Positions 15,294-23,617 of a stretch of 39,634 bases of DNA are shown in pieces. The notes under the pieces are model-generated. The model was not told where the DNA came from and ran no database searches. It saw only the letters and a list, made by a program, of their open reading frames with translations. The translations under genes and the position numbers were made by a program. The DNA lies in contig NC_021017.1 of assembly GCF_000210075.1 (NCBI RefSeq), forward strand, positions 4,997,489 through 5,037,122, in the 5' to 3' direction. The number at the start of each line of letters is the position of its first letter. Positions within the stretch are counted from its first letter, which is position 1. This DNA is from Bacteroides xylanisolvens XB1A. GTDB lineage: Bacteria > Bacteroidota > Bacteroidia > Bacteroidales > Bacteroidaceae.

Positions 15294-17498
15294 ATGAAAT
15301 TCTATATACCGACATCAAGTTTAAATATGGACAATCTACTTCAGTCTGAATGTATTTTGCCTATATCACATTATGTTCAACGGCTAAGTGGGTATAAATT
15401 ATATGAACAAATAGAGGAACTTCGGCCTTTTAACGCTATCGTATTATTTAAATATCCAGTTCAATTTACTATTAACGACGTTGGACGCTATAACTATCCA
15501 GTGCTTATTGAGTTTGAAGATGATGTACAAACTCAAGATTTTTATGAAAACGAAATACAAGATGGTGTTTGTATTTGTTCTCATACTCTGAATCTGACTC
15601 CTACAAATTGCTGTTTCTATTTTTTCTCTGAGCAAGCATATAAAATTACTTTAGTAAATACCCGAAGTAATAAATCCATCAAATACTATAATAATTATTC
15701 TATAGTCCCAAATGCCAATAAGTTTAAAACAAGACCACTTCCGAAACTTACGTCTATTTCACATTATGAAGTAGGAGTATTTGAAGATGGAATTATTGAT
15801 AAACAAAAGGGCGTATTATATGCATATCTCTTAGGAGAGCAGAAATCTGTTAATCATGATTTAGCGGTACAATTAAGGCTTACTCAAGATATATACAACA
15901 TATTAACCAGTCTTATTTCTACTCCTTCATCTATAACTGTTTTTGGTGAGAAATTATCTTTTTTGTTAGATGAATATAAGAAAATTGATTTAACAGAGAG
16001 GAATAGTACAGAACAATTTGAAGTTAACTTGAAGAATGAATTGGGAAACAGATTTTATTTCCTTAAAGGATGTTTAATAGGATTTCTCAAGAATATAAAT
16101 TGTTGGGATTATATATTCACCTCTTTATGCAAAAAATGGGGATGTTATTTTCTCCCCCAAGTTCCGGAGCTACATACTAAAGATGATTATTTAAGGCTTC
16201 GATCTGACATAGAAAAGAGAACAGCATATGCAGTTGATGTCTTACAAAAAAGTCTACCCCCATCTACTTTGAATGATATTTCAATGAATGGAAATACTAT
16301 TTCAATTTCTAATGCTCCATTAGTTAATGCCGTTATCGATTATGTAATAAAAAATAAACAAACAGTAGAAAAGTTATATGCTAATCGCCTTGGTTTTTAT
16401 ATGGGAGTGATGGAGACCATTGTACCTATATTAAAGGGACAAATAGGTGAAATCAATTGGAAGAAGTCTAAAGAACGAGCATACATAAATGATTTACATG
16501 CATTTATTAACGATCCGGCCATCCATTTTGAAATAAATAGAATTGATAACATTGAACTCAAATCTATAGCTGCATTTATATTAAAAGGCCAAAGTTACAA
16601 TGATTGTATGGCTTTGTGCAAAATGGCAGAATTTGAAAATTATCGTTATATTCTTTCCTTGTGGGGTAGCTTATGTGGTTATATGGAAATGAATAAGGAG
16701 GCATTATCCGATATTCTCAACATGTCAACATATTCACTCGTATATAAAAAATTATATGGGAAAAACATGGGAATCTTGTCTCATGATATTGCCAATTCAG
16801 AATCTTTTATTAATTGCAGCTCAGAAGAAATTGAAAAACGATCTTGTAAGTTTTCAAAGGAAGAATTATCTTTTATTCTAAAATCAGTAAACTTCAAGGA
16901 AGTCACTCAATTGGTAAATAAATTAGAATCGTTTTTATCCGTTTCATCAAAACCTATAAACGAGTGTTTTGAAGATGCTATTAATGAAACGCTATCGAAG
17001 AGAGCTAAGAAACAAAAAGAGTTAGCTTGGTTGTCCTTAAAAATCTATCAATCTGTAGATAATTATGATGCATTTTGCACAATATTAGAAAAGAACAACT
17101 TGTCTAAAACTGTACAAAAAAATATTTTGAGACATTTTGGTCATAACGAAGAGAAGAAAGGCAAAATCAAAATAAAGAAACAGGATACTCCTTTGTTATT
17201 TCCCGAAATGAATAAAGCAACTTCTATAACCCAAAGCATATCAAATCGTTTGCCTAACATTCCGTCCTTTGTAGGATTAGATAAGAATGTATTAAGACGT
17301 CTCGAACAAAATTGGTCATTTACAGCATCAAAATATCCTAGCAACAAAGAAGAGCACATTCGTTTCTTTATAAATCTTTGCAAGAAAGAAGGCTTTTCAG
17401 GAAATGCAAAAGGACCAACGTCCTTAACATATGTGTTTACACAGGAAATGGCATCTAAAGTTGAAAAAGAATTATTAATATACTATGATATTAGATAA
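15294..17498 (+). CDS. Large protein of unknown function in the methyltransferase-helicase-DUF1848 operon
   Basis: I do not recognise this 734-residue protein. It has no signal peptide, membrane helix, P-loop or nuclease motif that I can see. The first 160 residues look beta-rich (MKFYIPTSSLN, NAIVLFKYPVQF, NYPVLIEFEDDV). The middle (about 200-600) is mainly helical with many Lys and Glu residues. The C-terminal about 80 residues form a separate small helical unit (LRRLEQNWSFTASKYPSNKEEHIRFFINLCKKEGF). Codon use is strongly AT-rich, like the rest of the operon. It starts 11 bases after the helicase and overlaps the DUF1848 gene by 14 bases, so it is surely co-translated. It may be the substrate-recognition or scaffold subunit. 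Confidence 0.75.
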   Translation: MKFYIPTSSLNMDNLLQSECILPISHYVQRLSGYKLYEQIEELRPFNAIVLFKYPVQFTINDVGRYNYPVLIEFEDDVQTQDFYENEIQDGVCICSHTLNLTPTNCCFYFFSEQAYKITLVNTRSNKSIKYYNNYSIVPNANKFKTRPLPKLTSISHYEVGVFEDGIIDKQKGVLYAYLLGEQKSVNHDLAVQLRLTQDIYNILTSLISTPSSITVFGEKLSFLLDEYKKIDLTERNSTEQFEVNLKNELGNRFYFLKGCLIGFLKNINCWDYIFTSLCKKWGCYFLPQVPELHTKDDYLRLRSDIEKRTAYAVDVLQKSLPPSTLNDISMNGNTISISNAPLVNAVIDYVIKNKQTVEKLYANRLGFYMGVMETIVPILKGQIGEINWKKSKERAYINDLHAFINDPAIHFEINRIDNIELKSIAAFILKGQSYNDCMALCKMAEFENYRYILSLWGSLCGYMEMNKEALSDILNMSTYSLVYKKLYGKNMGILSHDIANSESFINCSSEEIEKRSCKFSKEELSFILKSVNFKEVTQLVNKLESFLSVSSKPINECFEDAINETLSKRAKKQKELAWLSLKIYQSVDNYDAFCTILEKNNLSKTVQKNILRHFGHNEEKKGKIKIKKQDTPLLFPEMNKATSITQSISNRLPNIPSFVGLDKNVLRRLEQNWSFTASKYPSNKEEHIRFFINLCKKEGFSGNAKGPTSLTYVFTQEMASKVEKELLIYYDIR

Positions 17499-18537
17499 AA
17501 TTACAATAAAGAATGACTCTGGTATGATTGTAGAAGCAACAGCTCCTGTTATTATTTCAGCAAGTCGTTCTACAGACATACCAGCTTTTTATGCCAAATG
17601 GTTTTTCAACCGTTTGACAAAAGGTTATTGTGTATGGTACAATCCGTTCAATCAACAGCCAATGTACATTTCTTTTAAGAATTGTAAGGTTATTGTTTTT
17701 TGGACAAAGAACCCCAAACCGATATTGCCATATTTGCACAAACTTGATGAACGTAGAATTCATTATTATTTTCAATTTACTCTTAACGATTATATAAATG
17801 AAGGATTTGAGCCAAATGTCCCGTCTATTGAAGAAAGAATCGAAACATTTAAGCAATTATCTCAAATGATAGGTAAAGAGAGAGTGATATGGAGATTTGA
17901 TCCACTTATAATCACTTCATCTATAAGCCCAAGAGAGTTGCTTAAAAGAATATGGAATGTCGGCAATAAACTGAAAGGATATACTGACAAGTTGGTTTTC
18001 AGCTTTATAGATGTAAAAGCATATCGAAAAGTTCAAAATAATCTCGTAAAAGAAACAATGTTCTTTACGAAAGAGGATGTTGAAAATGCAGAAGCAAACC
18101 ATGCTCAGCGAATAGAAATTGTTGAAGGTCTTCAGAAAATTCGATCCATTTGGAAAGAACAAGGATGGAATGTTGAAATGGCAACTTGTGCAGAAGATAT
18201 AGATTTAGAGTCTTATGGCATAGAACATAATCGTTGTATTGACGGAGAACTTATGAAACGCATATTCTCTGACGATAAAGAATTAGTTTATTATCTTCAT
18301 ACATTGAAATGGCCGGAAAGAGATATGTTTGGAGAACTTCCGCCAATCCCCCAGAATACGAAAAATGTTAAAGATTCCGGACAACGCAAGGTTTGCGGAT
18401 GTATGGTGAGTAAAGATATTGGAATGTATAATACTTGTCGTCATTTCTGTGTATATTGTTATGCCAACACAAGTAAAAAAATGGTAATGGACAATATGAG
18501 AAAGCATTCTGATGAAAGTGAAAGTATTATTGAATAA
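17485..18537 (+). CDS. DUF1848 radical-SAM-like protein
   Basis: The 350-residue protein begins its conserved core with VIISASRSTDIPAFYAKWFFNRL and GYCVWYNPFNQQP, then VIFWTKNPKPILPYL and RVIWRFDPLIIT, the pattern I know as DUF1848. The C-terminus has Cys318, Cys322 and Cys325 (CRHFCVYC, CxxxCxxC) followed by YAN, with Cys304 and Cys306 just upstream. This resembles the cluster motif of spore photoproduct lyase and radical-SAM enzymes but sits at the C-terminus. A 4Fe-4S cluster and radical chemistry on nucleic acid are therefore possible, but unproven. It overlaps the 734-residue gene and is followed at once by the Schlafen-type gene. Confidence 0.75.
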   Translation: MILDKITIKNDSGMIVEATAPVIISASRSTDIPAFYAKWFFNRLTKGYCVWYNPFNQQPMYISFKNCKVIVFWTKNPKPILPYLHKLDERRIHYYFQFTLNDYINEGFEPNVPSIEERIETFKQLSQMIGKERVIWRFDPLIITSSISPRELLKRIWNVGNKLKGYTDKLVFSFIDVKAYRKVQNNLVKETMFFTKEDVENAEANHAQRIEIVEGLQKIRSIWKEQGWNVEMATCAEDIDLESYGIEHNRCIDGELMKRIFSDDKELVYYLHTLKWPERDMFGELPPIPQNTKNVKDSGQRKVCGCMVSKDIGMYNTCRHFCVYCYANTSKKMVMDNMRKHSDESESIIE

Positions 18538-18573
18538 GTGTGTCAGTGTAATCCAAAATGCATAAATAGATCA

Positions 18574-20241
18574 ATGTTAGAACTTGAACTACAACAATAT
18601 CTACATCGTGAATATCCGCAAGAAAATACTTATTGCGAGTGGAAGGAATTTAAGAATTTGAAGAACTCATTCTGCGGGGACGAGAAAGATGATGTCATTT
18701 CGTATGTGTCTGTCATTGCCAATATGGAAGGTGGACACTTGGTGATTGGTGTACACGATAAAACATTGAAGATTGTCGGAACGGACACATACAATTATGA
18801 TAAGCAAAAAGCAATACTGCGACTGACAGAAAGATGCGTAAATCTTTCAACAGAAGGCTTGGATATAGATGAGTTCATCACAGATGATACCAATCGTAAA
18901 GTATGGGTTATCCATATTCCTAAACATCTACCTAAGCGCCCTGTGTTTGCGCATAATAAGGCATGGCAGCGAATTGAGGATTCTCTCGTAGAAATGACTA
19001 CTGAACGCATGAGTGCAATTCTTGATGAACCTATTTTCAGCGAAACGGATTGGTCCGCACAAATCGTACCTGATGCTACGATTGATGACCTTGATGAAGT
19101 TGCCATAGCTAAAGCTCGTATGATGTTCAAGAAAGTACATAGCCGAATACCTGAAGCCGAAGTAAATGCATGGACTGTGGAAACATTCTTGAGCAAATGT
19201 GGCATAATGAAGAACGGAGGAATTACTCGTGCCGCAATAATCCTTCTTGGTAAATATGAAGCTGCTTTCAAGTTACGTCCGGCTGTTGCACAAGTGACTT
19301 GGACAAGGCGGGATGAAAAGCAGGATGTAGTGGATTACGAACACTTCACCGTGCCATTTATATTAACCGTAGATGAGATTTTATCAAAGATTGAAAATCT
19401 GACAATGCGTGAAATGCCAGGAGGTACACTCTTCCCTGACACTATGAAGCAATACGATGACTATACCATCCGCGAAGCACTTCATAATTGTATTGCACAT
19501 CAAGACTACACGATGCAGCAGCGAATCAATTTCGTGGAAAATCCGACATACCTCTATTACTCCAATGCAGGGAGTTTTATTCCTGGCACGTTGGAGAATG
19601 CTTTAACGAATGAGGAACCTCAAGCATATTTTCGCAATGAATGTCTTTGCAGGGCAATGGTTGATTTCAACATGATAGATACAGTAAGTAGGGGCATAAA
19701 GAAGATGTTCAATGAACAATGGCGTCGCCATTTTCCAATGCCTGATTATGAAATTGACGCTAAAAACAGAAAAGTATCGGTACGCATTTATGGCAATGAG
19801 ATAAATGAACAATATACCAACTTGCTCAAAACAGACAACTCATTGACCTTGTGGGATTGCATATCATTAGATGCCATCCAAAAGGGCAGAACCATTCATG
19901 AGGACATTGCGCATGATTTATTGAACAGAGGGCTCATTGAGGGCGAAGCCCCCAATTATACAATCTCTTTAGGGATTGCTAAAGCTACTCGTCAACTGCA
20001 AGGTTACACCAAGCAGAAAGGACTTGATAAGGAAAAAATCAAACAGATGATTTTGCAGTATCTTAAGAATGCTGGTACAGATGGAGCCAAGCGTGATAGC
20101 ATTTATGAGTACGTCAAAGACGTAATGCCGCAAGTCAAGACAAACGAACAGCAATTGAGACTATTAGGGGATATACTTAGTGCGTTAAGTGCCGATAAAC
20201 TTATTTATGCAAAAGGGCGGATATGGTTCTTAAAAGAATAG
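18574..20241 (+). CDS. Schlafen/AlbA_2-domain protein with RecG-like C-terminal ATPase module
   Basis: ATG 18574 gives 555 residues; a GTG at 18538, directly after the previous stop, would add 12 and cannot be excluded. The N-terminus is an AlbA_2 (Schlafen) domain: CEWKEF (21-26) and VIANMEGGHLVIGVHD (47-62). Around 295-340 is a RecG-like HATPase_c_4 region (TIREALHNCIAHQDYT then YYSNAGSFIPG). Winged-helix repeats finish the protein. Proteins of this type occur as transcription regulators and in defence islands, where Schlafen domains may cleave RNA. It is the last gene of the cargo operon. It appears less AT-rich than the four genes before it, so it may have a different origin. Confidence 0.75.
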   Translation: MLELELQQYLHREYPQENTYCEWKEFKNLKNSFCGDEKDDVISYVSVIANMEGGHLVIGVHDKTLKIVGTDTYNYDKQKAILRLTERCVNLSTEGLDIDEFITDDTNRKVWVIHIPKHLPKRPVFAHNKAWQRIEDSLVEMTTERMSAILDEPIFSETDWSAQIVPDATIDDLDEVAIAKARMMFKKVHSRIPEAEVNAWTVETFLSKCGIMKNGGITRAAIILLGKYEAAFKLRPAVAQVTWTRRDEKQDVVDYEHFTVPFILTVDEILSKIENLTMREMPGGTLFPDTMKQYDDYTIREALHNCIAHQDYTMQQRINFVENPTYLYYSNAGSFIPGTLENALTNEEPQAYFRNECLCRAMVDFNMIDTVSRGIKKMFNEQWRRHFPMPDYEIDAKNRKVSVRIYGNEINEQYTNLLKTDNSLTLWDCISLDAIQKGRTIHEDIAHDLLNRGLIEGEAPNYTISLGIAKATRQLQGYTKQKGLDKEKIKQMILQYLKNAGTDGAKRDSIYEYVKDVMPQVKTNEQQLRLLGDILSALSADKLIYAKGRIWFLKE

Positions 20242-20243
20242 TC

Positions 20244-20327
20244 ATAACGGAAGATTATGACGGTTTATCCCAATTATAGCGGAATTTATAACGGATTTCG
20301 TCATATTATAGCGGATAATGAAATCCG
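20244..20327. promoter_or_regulatory. Operator-like repeats upstream of the XRE regulator
   Basis: ATTATAGCGGA occurs at 20273-20283 and 20305-20315, exactly 32 bp apart (three helical turns). ATAACGGA occurs at 20244-20251 and 20288-20295. CGGATTTC/GAAATCCG (20292-20299 and 20320-20327) forms an inverted repeat. The array lies just upstream of the XRE gene and probably binds its product. Confidence 0.5.
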
Positions 20328-20361
20328 ATTAACTCATGTCAAATTCGTAAATTGAAGAAGT

Positions 20362-20643
20362 ATGTTATTAGGAGAAAGAATAAAAGAGTTAAGAGAGCAA
20401 CACGGAGTACTGCAAAGACAATTAGCAGCCTTGCTTGAAATAGATACTCCGATGTTCAGCAAAATAGAGCGCGGTGACAGACGTGCCAAACGAACACAAG
20501 TAATACAATTGGCTGAATATTTCAAGGTAGATAAGAATGAACTTCTCACTCTGTGGTTAGCAGACAAAGTATTAGATGCGGTAGAGGATGAAGATGAATT
20601 AAAACACGATGCGATAGAGGTCGCACAAAAAAGAATAGGCTAA
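20362..20643 (+). CDS. XRE-family transcriptional regulator
   Basis: The 93-residue protein has a lambda-repressor-like HTH at about 3-58: LGERIKELREQHGVLQRQLAALLEIDTPMFSKIERGDRRAKRTQVIQLAEYF, followed by a short acidic tail. The size and sequence fit controller-type regulators found with restriction or defence operons in Bacteroidetes. It has its own leader with repeated operator-like sites and stands 120 bases after the Schlafen-type gene. It may time expression of the cargo operon and repress itself; this is inferred from site placement. Confidence 0.85.
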   Translation: MLLGERIKELREQHGVLQRQLAALLEIDTPMFSKIERGDRRAKRTQVIQLAEYFKVDKNELLTLWLADKVLDAVEDEDELKHDAIEVAQKRIG

Positions 20644-20652
20644 TACTTACAA

Positions 20653-20702
20653 TTGTCGGGAACTATATGGTATCATAATAATCTAATTTCCGACATTATT
20701 AT
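20653..20702 (+). terminator. Weak terminator-like hairpin after the XRE gene
   Basis: GTCGGGAA and TTTCCGAC pair imperfectly across a loop of about 33 bases and are followed by ATTATTATTT. It is plausible as the end of the XRE transcript, but the loop is long. Confidence 0.3.
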
Positions 20703-20738
20703 TTGATACTCAAATTACTAAATTGCAATATTCGGTTC

Positions 20739-20751
20739 AAGCGTGGAACTG
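20739..20751 (+). repeat. Candidate attR of the nested element
   Basis: AAGCGTGGAACTG here is identical to 4323-4335. It lies between the XRE gene and the 118-bp palindrome in a 348-base stretch (20644-20991) without a gene. Confidence 0.5.
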
Positions 20752-20763
20752 TATGCCACACTC

Positions 20764-20881
20764 TACTTGAAGGTCGTAGGAAACCTTGGATACAGATGTA
20801 ACAATAGCAGCCCACGCTATAGCGTGAGAACCACTATGCTATCCTTGTATCCAATTTGAAAATTTCCTACGTTTTCAAGTA
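20764..20881. repeat. 118-bp interrupted palindrome
   Basis: Nested blocks pair across the region: TACTTGAA/TTCAAGTA, CGTAGGAAA/TTTCCTACG, TTGGATACA/TGTATCCAA and ATAGCA/TGCTAT, with the perfect 14-bp palindrome CACGCTATAGCGTG at the centre (20813-20826). Such symmetry suggests a cruciform, a structured RNA, a recombination site or a small inverted-repeat element. It lies downstream of the minus-strand relaxase stop and beside the candidate attR. Confidence 0.55.
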
Positions 20882-20991
20882 CAAGATAAGCATAACGCTT
20901 CTTCTTTTTCTTCTATGTCTTGGAAATGGTTGCCCTAATCCACTTACAAAGATATGGAATTTTATTGAGATACAATCAAATACTATCAAGA

Positions 20992-22395
20992 TTACATTCT
21001 GAATCCTCTACTTTTTCTTGGTTCTTCTGCTGATTGTCGCAAACCATGCCTTAATTTCTCCCATTGCTCCTTGAACCATTCTCCTATCGGCTGTTTGTTT
21101 ATAGTTAGTATTAATTTACGATTATCGGTCGGATTTTTTTCTACTTTGAAGATGTCGTTTTTGATTTCAAATCTTCGTCTATGTTCTTCGGAATAGATTT
21201 TTCCATTACATCTGATAGCTTCCTTTTTTGTCAAAAGGCTATTTACCATATCTTTGGTAAATCCGATGGCATAACATAGTTTTTCCATTCTCAACATTTC
21301 CTTGAGCAATGGAAACCAATTGAACGCTTTTTCAAGGATGGTATTCAGTCGTGATATTTCTCTGTCTTTGGTTTCAAGTTCTTGGTTGTGTATTCCTTGA
21401 AGATTGCGTATCTGTTTGCCGTGCTGTTCCTGCATTTGTTGCATCTTGGCTTTTAGTTCGTCAATACCCTTATTGCGCTTGACCACTTCCTGACGCAATT
21501 TCTCGTTGGCTTGTTCCAGCTCTTTCAATTTTCCACTTCCGAAAAGAGAACCGACACCGCTTGCTATGGCGGTGGCTGCATTGGTGGCTGTTTTCTTTAG
21601 CCTGTCAGTGCGTATTTCTGATTTCACCTGTTTCAGCTCCTGTTCAGCAAGATTTATCTGTTGTTCCTTGTGTCGCTTGGTTTCATCTATACGTTGCAGT
21701 TCGGCTTTCTGTTTCTCGATGATGAAATCGCTTCGCTCCAAATGCTCCTTGCCTGTAATGGTTTTGGATTTTCCACGTTCCATAAATAGGATGTCGGATG
21801 CCAAGGTCTGCATTTCCATCATATCATTGTCATTGAGCTTTCGGCTCTTGCCTGTGTTGTGGTTCATCCAGTCGAAAACGATATGAGCATGATAATTTGG
21901 CTTGAACCATTTTTTACCTACTTGGAAACTTTCCTTGTCCTCTGCATTAGGCTGTCCGTTCAGCCAATGCCCTTCATCTTTGTGCAGGAAGATTTGAAGC
22001 GGAGTGATGCCCCAGCGTCTTTGGCATTCTTCGCCAAATTTCTTTACGTCTGCCAGTGTGGTGTCCGGTTTGATGAGCAACACACCCTCACGGATAGGCG
22101 AGCATCCTGCCACTTTTATGATTTTTCCGTTCTTCCCTTTGCGCTCACGCTCTTTCTCCTGCATGGCACGACCTGTCTTCTCCTTTACCATCCGTTTGAT
22201 GTTGTCGTAGTGCGTCTGCAAATTCGAATTGCCGAAGTCCGGGTTTACCCACTGCTCGTTGTCGGCAGAGAGTTCGGACACAATGTAGATTCTGGACTCT
22301 CCGATATTACGCATATACTCGGCAGTCCTCCTGTTGTGAGCCTCGCTTGATTTGGTGTTGCAAGGTTTGATATGTATGCTTGATTTTATTGCCAT
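20992..22395 (-). CDS. Relaxase/mobilization protein of the NBU2-like backbone
   Basis: This 467-residue protein should nick oriT of the outer element. Metal-binding and catalytic motifs are visible as FLHKDEGH (136-143) and PNYHAHIVFDW (166-176), the HxDxxH...HxH arrangement of Bacteroides Mob relaxases. The opening block IKPCNTKSSEAHNRR is typical of this family. Residues about 215-360 form a coiled coil rich in Gln, Glu and Lys. Transcription is leftward, and the 217-base spacer upstream holds hairpins that look like oriT. The family is distinct from the MobV at 11768. NBU relaxases act with the transfer apparatus of CTnDOT-type elements, one of which begins at the right of this window. 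Confidence 0.85.
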   Translation of the reverse strand: MAIKSSIHIKPCNTKSSEAHNRRTAEYMRNIGESRIYIVSELSADNEQWVNPDFGNSNLQTHYDNIKRMVKEKTGRAMQEKERERKGKNGKIIKVAGCSPIREGVLLIKPDTTLADVKKFGEECQRRWGITPLQIFLHKDEGHWLNGQPNAEDKESFQVGKKWFKPNYHAHIVFDWMNHNTGKSRKLNDNDMMEMQTLASDILFMERGKSKTITGKEHLERSDFIIEKQKAELQRIDETKRHKEQQINLAEQELKQVKSEIRTDRLKKTATNAATAIASGVGSLFGSGKLKELEQANEKLRQEVVKRNKGIDELKAKMQQMQEQHGKQIRNLQGIHNQELETKDREISRLNTILEKAFNWFPLLKEMLRMEKLCYAIGFTKDMVNSLLTKKEAIRCNGKIYSEEHRRRFEIKNDIFKVEKNPTDNRKLILTINKQPIGEWFKEQWEKLRHGLRQSAEEPRKSRGFRM

Positions 22396-22434
22396 ACTAC
22401 TATTCAGATTTATTGTTTACGATAGATTGTTTTG

Positions 22435-22614
22435 TTCGCTTTCGCAGAGGGGTTCTTAGGGGTGCAACCCATAAGCGGAGTTTCCAAAGAGAGGGTCACT
22501 CTTTGGTCTGGGTTCTCAGGGGAGAAACGCCCTGAGTGGATCATTAGGGCAAAGCCCTAATCCCCTCGGGAGAGCCCACAACTACGAAAGCGAAGCGTGT
22601 AGTTATAGTGGGCT
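22435..22614. other. Candidate oriT of the outer element: hairpin array between primase and relaxase
   Basis: Four structures fill this spacer. TTCGCTTTCG (22435-22444) is the exact reverse complement of 22585-22594. CTCAGGG/CCCTGAG (22515-22536) and ATTAGGGC/GCCCTAAT (22543-22561, 3-base loop) are perfect stems. AGCCCAC-AACTAC/GTAGTT-GTGGGCT (22573-22614) ends on the primase stop codon. NBU elements are known to carry oriT beside mob, which this placement matches. The last stem may also end primase transcripts. Confidence 0.5.
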
Positions 22615-23569
22615 ATAACCGAAAGCCGTTTTTCTTTTTCGGTGGTCGGCTGTGCGTTTCCTTTGCAGACCGGACTTGCCTGTTTCTTTCAGTCTGTTTC
22701 TGTAAGTATTCGTTCAAATCCTTGCATCCGCTGTAGGTCTGCGAAGCATCACGGATATATAAGTCCCTGCCGTATTCCATACGGATTTGTTGGAGTGCTT
22801 CCATCCCTGTACGGTCATTGTCAAAGAAACAATGGATTCGCTCGTAGTTCCCCAAAGGATAGAGGGCTTTGGAAACATTGGCTACGGAGTTCAGCACCAT
22901 ATAATCTTGCCTGTCCAGTTCGGGATATTTCGGGCAATTCTCCAATCTCAAAGTAAGGAATGAAAGATAGTCCATAAAACCTTCGAACACATAACACGTT
23001 TCCCTTGCTGTCCCCGATTGTCTGATGTGGGATATTTCCTTTGGGGCAATACAGCCTTTGAAATATCTGTTGCGGATTTCATACCCACCCGATACATTAG
23101 GAAAGGCGATGGCGAAATACCGTTTGCCGTTATGGGTGAAGTGCGCTTCACTGCATTCTCTTTTCGCCAGTGCAATGTTTATTCCCCTTTCCTGCAAGTA
23201 GGTGAGCAGGAAAGGAGAAGAAAGCGGCACAATCTCCAGTTGTTGAAAACTTGGCTCGGAAGATGACTGCTTGCCAAAAGAAAAAGATACGGGACGAATA
23301 CGGGGTGTCTGTTCTTCGATTCTTTGCAGGAGAAATGGCACATGGTCGGAACAATAAAGTTCCTGTGCCAGTGCGATGATATTCCCACCCTTGCCGAGTG
23401 CAAAATCATACCATTGGTTGCGTTCGGTATTCACCTTGAACGAGGCTTCCGTTTCTTCCCTTAGCGGTGATTTGTACCACAGGTTTATCCCTTGCTGTTT
23501 GACGGGAGAAAAGCCCAGACTGTGCAGATAATCTGCTATCTTGATTTGTTTCGCTGTCTGTATATCCAT
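22613..23569 (-). CDS. Toprim-domain primase-like protein (NBU Prm type)
   Basis: The 318-residue protein has an N-terminal CHC2-like region (about 1-70: KIADYLHSLGF, LWYKSPLREETEASFKVN, WYDFALGKGGNIIAL) in which the zinc-binding Cys and His residues are missing, a common state in Bacteroidetes elements. The toprim core is intact: FEGFMDYLSFL with Glu196, and CFFDNDRTG (248-255) supplying the DxD residues. It would make primers on transferred or replicating single strands. It lies between a RepA-like ATPase gene and the relaxase, all minus strand, and the stretch before it contains duplicated palindromic repeats. The tail is Lys/Arg-rich. Confidence 0.8.
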   Translation of the reverse strand: MDIQTAKQIKIADYLHSLGFSPVKQQGINLWYKSPLREETEASFKVNTERNQWYDFALGKGGNIIALAQELYCSDHVPFLLQRIEEQTPRIRPVSFSFGKQSSSEPSFQQLEIVPLSSPFLLTYLQERGINIALAKRECSEAHFTHNGKRYFAIAFPNVSGGYEIRNRYFKGCIAPKEISHIRQSGTARETCYVFEGFMDYLSFLTLRLENCPKYPELDRQDYMVLNSVANVSKALYPLGNYERIHCFFDNDRTGMEALQQIRMEYGRDLYIRDASQTYSGCKDLNEYLQKQTERNRQVRSAKETHSRPPKKKNGFRL

Positions 23570-23617
23570 AAAATGAAAGGTTTAATGATAATTGAATTGG
23601 TTTATTTCTCTTTTCGC

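Larger units (their letters stand above)
4323..20751. mobile_element. Putative second integrative mobilizable element nested in the NBU2-like element
   Basis: AAGCGTGGAACTG is at 4323-4335 and 20739-20751, in the two intergenic regions that bracket a self-contained set of genes: two tandem tyrosine recombinases just inside the left copy, an excisionase-like HTH protein, DUF3987 ATPase, toprim protein, MobV relaxase, then cargo and an XRE regulator. The outer element has its own integrase, primase and relaxase, so two backbones are present. Boundaries rest on a single 13-bp repeat and are inferred. Confidence 0.55.

Noticed and set aside
22613..23569. Primase-like gene as a pseudogene because zinc-binding residues are missing
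   Set aside because: The toprim residues are intact and the frame is complete; loss of the CHC2 ligands is common in this group.
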